Assembly (NCBI GenBank): GCA_031289425.1
Contig: JAITPM010000103.1
Coordinates: 1 to 49,240, forward strand
Direction of reading: 5' to 3'
Source of the DNA: Fusobacteriaceae bacterium
GTDB lineage: Bacteria; Fusobacteriota; Fusobacteriia; Fusobacteriales; Fusobacteriaceae
Length of the DNA stretch: 49,240 bases
Shown here: piece after piece, positions 45,468-49,240 of the stretch
How positions within the stretch are numbered: the stretch's first letter is position 1
How the letters are laid out: every line of letters begins with the position of its first letter
Position numbers and translations under genes: made by a program
The notes under the pieces: generated by a model
What the model saw: the letters and a program-made list of their open reading frames with translations, nothing else
The model's database searches: none
What the model was told of the DNA's origin: nothing

Positions 45468-45496
45468 TTGATTTTTAATAGAAATGATGATAATAT
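45468..45496 (+). promoter_or_regulatory. Weak promoter candidate for the pseudouridine synthase gene
   Basis: TTGATT (45468-45473), a 17-base spacer and TAATAT (45491-45496). The -10 box matches the consensus at only four positions. Confidence 0.35.
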
Positions 45497-45543
45497 CGAA
45501 ATATATAAAATTATAATTATTATCCAAATACTAAGGAAGGAAC

Positions 45544-46422
45544 ATGTTTAAAAAACTGATAGTTGAGCCGGAATATGATAAATATCAAATAGGAAAATAC
45601 CTAAAAGAAGTATTTGGTTATTCCAGTAGAAGTCTAAGAAACCTAGAAATTTATTTAAACGGAAAACGTGTAAAAAATTATAGCAAACAAATAAAAAAAT
45701 TAAATAGAATTTTAATAAATGAAAAAGAAAAAGAAACAGGGATAATCCCAATGGATATTCCGATAAAAATAGCCTACGAAGATAATAATTTACTTATAAT
45801 AAACAAAGACCCCTATATAATAGTGCATCCAACAGAAAAAAAGGTAGATTTTACATTGGCCAATGGCGTTGTAAATTATTTTTTAAAGACCGTAGGAAAA
45901 ATACTTGTTCCCCGATTTTTTAATAGGCTGGATATGAATACATCCGGGCTTATTATCGTGAACAAAAGTGCCTATTCACAAAATTTTTTACAAAAAAAAG
46001 GAAATGTAAAAAAATGGTACCTGGCTATTGTTTTGGGAATTGTAGAAGAAGATGATTTTTTGATAGATATTCCAATCGGAAAAATTGGTGATGACCTTAG
46101 ACGCATTAGACTATCTACAGCAGATGGTGGACAGGACGCCAGAACTCATATAAAAGTGATTGAGCGGTTTTCTGACAAAAACCTAACTCTAATAGAGGCT
46201 CAATTATTGACTGGCCGTACGCACCAAATAAGAGCTCATATGAGCATCTCAGGTCATCCTATTCTAGGTGATGAATTATACGGTGAAACTTCTTTTCTTG
46301 CTAAAAGACAGATGCTCCATTCATATAAATGTGAATTCTTAGATATGGACAGTAAAGAAATAAAAGTGGTCGAAATTGATTTACCGGAAGACATGAAAAA
46401 CTTACTTTCATTAAAATTTTAG
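45544..46422 (+). CDS. RluA/RluD family pseudouridine synthase
   Basis: A 292-residue RNA pseudouridine synthase. An N-terminal S4-like domain (about 8-60) is followed by the catalytic domain, with the catalytic Asp in NRLDMNTSGLIIVNK (near 127-141). Asn replaces the usual His of HRLD, as in some Gram-positive homologues. LLTGRTHQIRAHMSISGHPILGDELYG completes the signature. The target uridine (23S rRNA or tRNA) cannot be decided from sequence. AAGGAAGG precedes the ATG. Confidence 0.92.
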   Translation: MFKKLIVEPEYDKYQIGKYLKEVFGYSSRSLRNLEIYLNGKRVKNYSKQIKKLNRILINEKEKETGIIPMDIPIKIAYEDNNLLIINKDPYIIVHPTEKKVDFTLANGVVNYFLKTVGKILVPRFFNRLDMNTSGLIIVNKSAYSQNFLQKKGNVKKWYLAIVLGIVEEDDFLIDIPIGKIGDDLRRIRLSTADGGQDARTHIKVIERFSDKNLTLIEAQLLTGRTHQIRAHMSISGHPILGDELYGETSFLAKRQMLHSYKCEFLDMDSKEIKVVEIDLPEDMKNLLSLKF

Positions 46423-46483
46423 GTCTATATTAATTATAAAATTATGAAATTATTTTATTTTTATAGAAAATTTCACTTACTCA

Positions 46484-46492
46484 TGGTATAAT
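46484..46492 (+). promoter_or_regulatory. Extended -10 promoter for the SDR gene
   Basis: TGG-TATAAT (46484-46492) is an extended -10 element with a consensus hexamer. No convincing -35 box is present, as is usual for this promoter type. The start near 46498 leaves a leader of about 30 bases with AAGGAGGT. Confidence 0.55.
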
Positions 46493-46529
46493 TTTATTCT
46501 AGACTATTTTATAAATAAGGAGGTGCCTA

Positions 46530-47318
46530 ATGAGTTTAGAAAGCAGAATTGAAGGGAAAATATCACTAATTACTGGTGCTACAAGTGGAATCGGTAAATC
46601 TTCTATTAAAGAGCTTGCAAAACTTGGATCAAACGTAATTATTATTGGAAGAAGAGAAGATATTTTATTGGATCTAAAAAAAGAAATAGAGAGCACTTAT
46701 AAAGTAAAGATTTTACCTGTATGCTTGGATATCAGAGATGCAAAGGAAATAGAAAAAAAATTGGGTGATTTACCGGCAGAATGGAAAGATGTGGATATAT
46801 TAGTAAATAACGCCGGACTTGCCATCGGTACAGAAAAAGCTTACAACAATACTGTGGAAGAAATTGATGCTATGGTGGATACAAACATTAAAGGTCTATT
46901 ATACATCACCAGAGCTATTGTGCCTCAAATGATAGAAAGAAATGCAGAAGGAATAATCATAAATTTGGGATCTGTCGCTGGAAATATAGCTTATGGTGGT
47001 GGCGCAATATATTGTGGAACAAAAGCTGCGATAAGATTTATAAGTGATGGACTAAGAATTGATCTTATGAATACACCTATTAGAGTCACAAATGTAGAAC
47101 CAGGCCTTGTAGAAACTGAATTTAGCATAATCAGATATAGAGGAGATAAGGCAGCTGCAAAGAAAGTATACACAGGTATAGACGCTTTGACCCCTGATGA
47201 TATAGCAGCTACAATTGCATATATCTGCAATTTACCTAAAAATATTCAAGTTCCAGAAATTATATTAACTCCTACTCATCAAGCTGATGGAGTACATAAA
47301 CATTATGAAACAAATTAG
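46530..47318 (+). CDS. SDR family NAD(P)-dependent oxidoreductase (YdfG-like)
   Basis: A 262-residue classical short-chain dehydrogenase. The cofactor loop is TGATSGIG (15-22), NNAG at 93-96, and the catalytic Ser148, Tyr161 and Lys165 (GSVAG, YCGTK). R41-R42 after the second beta strand favours NADPH. The sequence DILVNNAGLAIG, PQMIERN and RVTNVEPGLVETEFS is close to YdfG / 3-hydroxy acid (serine) dehydrogenases. With the CoA-transferase downstream it may act on a hydroxy acid in fermentation, which is inference. Confidence 0.9.
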   Translation: MSLESRIEGKISLITGATSGIGKSSIKELAKLGSNVIIIGRREDILLDLKKEIESTYKVKILPVCLDIRDAKEIEKKLGDLPAEWKDVDILVNNAGLAIGTEKAYNNTVEEIDAMVDTNIKGLLYITRAIVPQMIERNAEGIIINLGSVAGNIAYGGGAIYCGTKAAIRFISDGLRIDLMNTPIRVTNVEPGLVETEFSIIRYRGDKAAAKKVYTGIDALTPDDIAATIAYICNLPKNIQVPEIILTPTHQADGVHKHYETN

Positions 47319-47389
47319 TAATATTTTATTAATTAATAAAACAATAAACACATTATAATTACAGTGAAATTTGGAGGTAACCTATAAAA

Positions 47390-48688
47390 ATGAGTTGGAA
47401 AGAATTATACAATTCAAAGATAAAAACAGCTGAGGAAGCAGTAAAATACATAAAATCCGGTGATAAAGTTATTCTACATCACGCAGCAGCAGAGCCTATA
47501 TATTTGGTTGAAAAAATGGCAGAAAATTACAAGAACTATAAAGATGTAGAAGTTTATCAAATGGTGGAATTGGGTCCGGCAAGTTATGCCAAGCCGGAAA
47601 TGAAAGGGCATTTTAGATTTAATGCTCCATTTTTAGGTGCTACTACTAGAGGCTCAGTCGCAGATGGATATGGAGATTTTACACCATGCTTTTTTTATCA
47701 ATGTCCTGAATTAATAAAAACAAAATTGGGTCCGGATGTAGCCCTAATAAATGTATCTACACCTGATAAAAATGGATATTGCAACTACGGTGTTTCATGT
47801 GATTATTCAAAACCTAGTGCAGAAGCTGCCAAATTGGTAATCGCTCAAGTTAACAAATATGTCCCTAGAATATTGGGAGACAATTTTATACATGTATCTG
47901 ATATTGATATAATAGTTGAGCATGATGCTCCTATCGTAGAGATTCCTTTACCAAAAATAGGTGAAGTAGAAAGAGCTATAGGTCAAAATTGTGCTAATCT
48001 AATAAACGATGGCGATACACTACAACTTGGTATTGGAGCTATACCTGATGCAGTACTGCTATTTTTAAAAGATAAAAAAGATCTTGGAATCCATTCTGAA
48101 ATGATATCTGATGGTGTGGTAGAATTGGTAGAATCTGGGGTAATAACTTGTAACAAGAAAAATGTAAATAAAGGAAAAATGATTGTTGGGTTTTTAATGG
48201 GAACAAAAAGATTATATGATTTTGTAGATAACAATCCAATGGTCTTAATGAATCCTATAACTTATGTAAATGACCCGAGAATAATCGGAGAAAATGACAA
48301 TCTAGTCTCTATAAATTCTGCTTTACAAGTAGATTTATATGGTCAAGTATGCGCCGAATCTATGGGAACTACCCAATTTAGCGGTGTTGGTGGTCAAGTA
48401 GATTTCATAAGAGGTGCTGCATTTTCTAAAGGTGGAAAATCTATAATAGCTTTTCCATCGACTACAAAGAACGATACTATCTCAAAGGTAGTCCCATTCT
48501 TGACCGCCGGTTCTCCTGTAACTACATCTAGAACTGATATAGATTATGTCGTAACAGAATACGGTATCGCAAAATTAAAATTTAATACTCTCAGAGAGAG
48601 AGCAAAACAACTTATAAATATTGCTCATCCTAATTTTAGAGAAGAACTGAAAAAAGAATTTAAAATAAGATTTAAAGAAGATTTTTAA
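47390..48688 (+). CDS. Acyl-CoA:acetate / 4-hydroxybutyrate CoA-transferase
   Basis: A 432-residue family I CoA-transferase of the Cat2/AbfT/But group. The catalytic glutamate is E237 in LGIHSEMISDG. LQLGIGAIPDAVL, YGQVCAESMGTTQFSGVGGQVDFIRGA and FPSTTKNDTISKVVP are typical. It moves CoA between an acyl-CoA (butyryl-, 4-hydroxybutyryl- or propionyl-CoA) and acetate, ending a fermentation route; the preferred substrate is not decided. GGAGGT precedes the ATG. It lies 71 bp after the SDR gene and before a strong terminator. Confidence 0.9.
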   Translation: MSWKELYNSKIKTAEEAVKYIKSGDKVILHHAAAEPIYLVEKMAENYKNYKDVEVYQMVELGPASYAKPEMKGHFRFNAPFLGATTRGSVADGYGDFTPCFFYQCPELIKTKLGPDVALINVSTPDKNGYCNYGVSCDYSKPSAEAAKLVIAQVNKYVPRILGDNFIHVSDIDIIVEHDAPIVEIPLPKIGEVERAIGQNCANLINDGDTLQLGIGAIPDAVLLFLKDKKDLGIHSEMISDGVVELVESGVITCNKKNVNKGKMIVGFLMGTKRLYDFVDNNPMVLMNPITYVNDPRIIGENDNLVSINSALQVDLYGQVCAESMGTTQFSGVGGQVDFIRGAAFSKGGKSIIAFPSTTKNDTISKVVPFLTAGSPVTTSRTDIDYVVTEYGIAKLKFNTLRERAKQLINIAHPNFREELKKEFKIRFKEDF

Positions 48689-48697
48689 ATAAAAAAT

Positions 48698-48730
48698 GGG
48701 GTTATCAATGGATAGCCCCGTTCTTTTTTT
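48698..48730. terminator. Bidirectional terminator between CoA-transferase and tcdA
   Basis: GGGGTTATC and GATAGCCCC form a 9-bp stem with one G-T pair and loop AATG. TTCTTTTTTT follows on the plus strand and ATTTTTTATTT on the minus strand. Confidence 0.9.
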
Positions 48731-49240
48731 ATTTACTTATGATATCTTTTATTATTTCGCTTGATATCAAAAGTCCTGCCACCGCCGGAACAAAAGAAAT
48801 ACTTCCTACAGTTTTAGCCTTTTCTCTTGAATTATTAATGTTTTCAGGCTTTATCGGAATTTCTTTGGAATATAAAACTTTTAATTTTTCTATTTTTAAC
48901 TTTCTTAATTCCTTTCTAATTACCTTGGCAAGCGGGCACATAAATGTTTTGGATATACAATTGATTTCTAAAAGAGATGGATCTAATTTATTTCCTGCTC
49001 CCATAGATGAAATTATCGGAATATCATTATTCTTGCAATATTTAATTAATTCTAATTTTGAGGATACCAAATCTATCGCATCTACGACATAGTCGTAGTT
49101 TTTATTTTCAAAAAAAATATTGATGTTTTCTTTTGTAATTTTTTGAGGATACTTGTTAATTTTTAAATTTTCATTTATACTCAACATTCTTTCTTCTATA
49201 GCATCGACTTTTAACATTCCTATTGTTTTATTGGTTGCAA
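48729..49240 (-). CDS. tcdA: tRNA threonylcarbamoyladenosine dehydratase (TcdA/CsdL), C-terminal part
   Basis: An E1/ThiF-like enzyme cyclising t6A37 to ct6A37 in tRNA. Only about 170 residues are present. The frame stays open to the right edge, and the upstream codons read ATNKTIG before MLKVDAIEER, matching the family's internal sequence, so the N-terminus with the ATP-binding loop is outside the window. Visible are DYVVDAIDLVSSKLELI, ISSMGAGNKLDPS, CPLAKVIRKELRK and the hydrophobic end SFVPAVAGLLISSEIIKDI. It complements mtaB, which acts on the same nucleotide. Confidence 0.9.
   Translation of the reverse strand, partial: ATNKTIGMLKVDAIEERMLSINENLKINKYPQKITKENINIFFENKNYDYVVDAIDLVSSKLELIKYCKNNDIPIISSMGAGNKLDPSLLEINCISKTFMCPLAKVIRKELRKLKIEKLKVLYSKEIPIKPENINNSREKAKTVGSISFVPAVAGLLISSEIIKDIISK

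Noticed and set aside
45913-45950. Asn in place of His in the HRLD motif of the pseudouridine synthase as a sign of inactivation
   Set aside because: The catalytic Asp is intact, and NRLD variants occur in active-looking homologues, so this is ordinary family variation.
1-49240. Search for tRNA, rRNA, tmRNA, CRISPR arrays, insertion sequences and prophage genes
   Set aside because: No tRNA T-loop or cloverleaf pattern, regular spacer array, transposase or integrase motif was seen by eye. A dedicated covariance search would be needed to exclude small RNAs.

Overview
The window is a stretch of bacterial chromosome, very AT-rich (I estimate roughly 70% A+T) and densely packed. It is dominated by long runs of housekeeping genes on the minus strand. 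The likely source is a Fusobacteriota member (Fusobacteriaceae or Leptotrichiaceae type). This is inferred from several traits together: an IspH-ribosomal protein S1 fusion, RNase J, type III glutamine synthetase, a Zn-free S18, strong AGGAGG ribosome binding sites, a fermentative CoA-transferase, and a GmhB heptose phosphatase that implies an LPS outer membrane. No rRNA, tRNA, CRISPR array or insertion sequence was recognised.

Layout. (1) 1-3850, plus strand: the tail of an unrecognised gene, then a 1148-residue protein ending in a PAAR-like DUF4280 domain. Its middle resembles a class 3 lipase whose nucleophile serine is replaced, and an internal ribosome binding site could release the DUF4280 tail as a separate protein. 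This is the only accessory-looking part of the window. (2) 3865-6830, minus: an M20 amidohydrolase and pyrG. (3) 7022-24334, minus: 18 co-directional, often overlapping genes between a good promoter (24341-24369) and a hairpin terminator (6912-6948). They are a DUF445 protein, ruvB, an Rrf2 regulator, rsmE, mtaB, a LytR_C protein, mreD, mrdA, rnj, yhbY, dxs, a YhaM-like HD/HTH protein, tlyA, ctpA, rsmI, rbgA, a small membrane protein and nfeD. The themes are translation and rRNA/tRNA modification, RNA turnover, isoprenoids and cell elongation. (4) 24452-27263, minus: ispH-rpsA fusion and ptsH. (5) 27580-29682, plus: glnA type III with its own promoter. (6) 29743-30264, minus: rpsF-rpsR with a clear promoter and a possible leader structure. 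(7) 30365-45356, minus: a division and cell-wall cluster in the order membrane protein, dCMP deaminase, gmhB, murF, mraY, murD, murG, murC, murB, ddl, ftsQ, ftsA, ftsZ, ftsZ. It makes UDP-MurNAc-pentapeptide and lipid II and then the Z-ring. ftsW, murE and ftsI are not in it. (8) 45544-48688, plus: a pseudouridine synthase, an SDR dehydrogenase and a butyrate-type CoA-transferase. (9) 48729 to the right edge, minus: the C-terminal part of tcdA.

The most interesting signals are: the DUF4280 protein with its dead-looking lipase core and internal start; a tandem ftsZ duplication that carried along a relic of the ftsA 3' end and whose copies now differ in the C-terminal tail; a recurring pattern of 7-15 bp tandem repeats built on gene 3' ends including the stop codon (ctpA, ptsH, murF, murB, and near rnj); a perfect FNR-type palindrome downstream of a good promoter at 45.4 kb; and an HD-hydrolase/HTH fusion inside the large operon.
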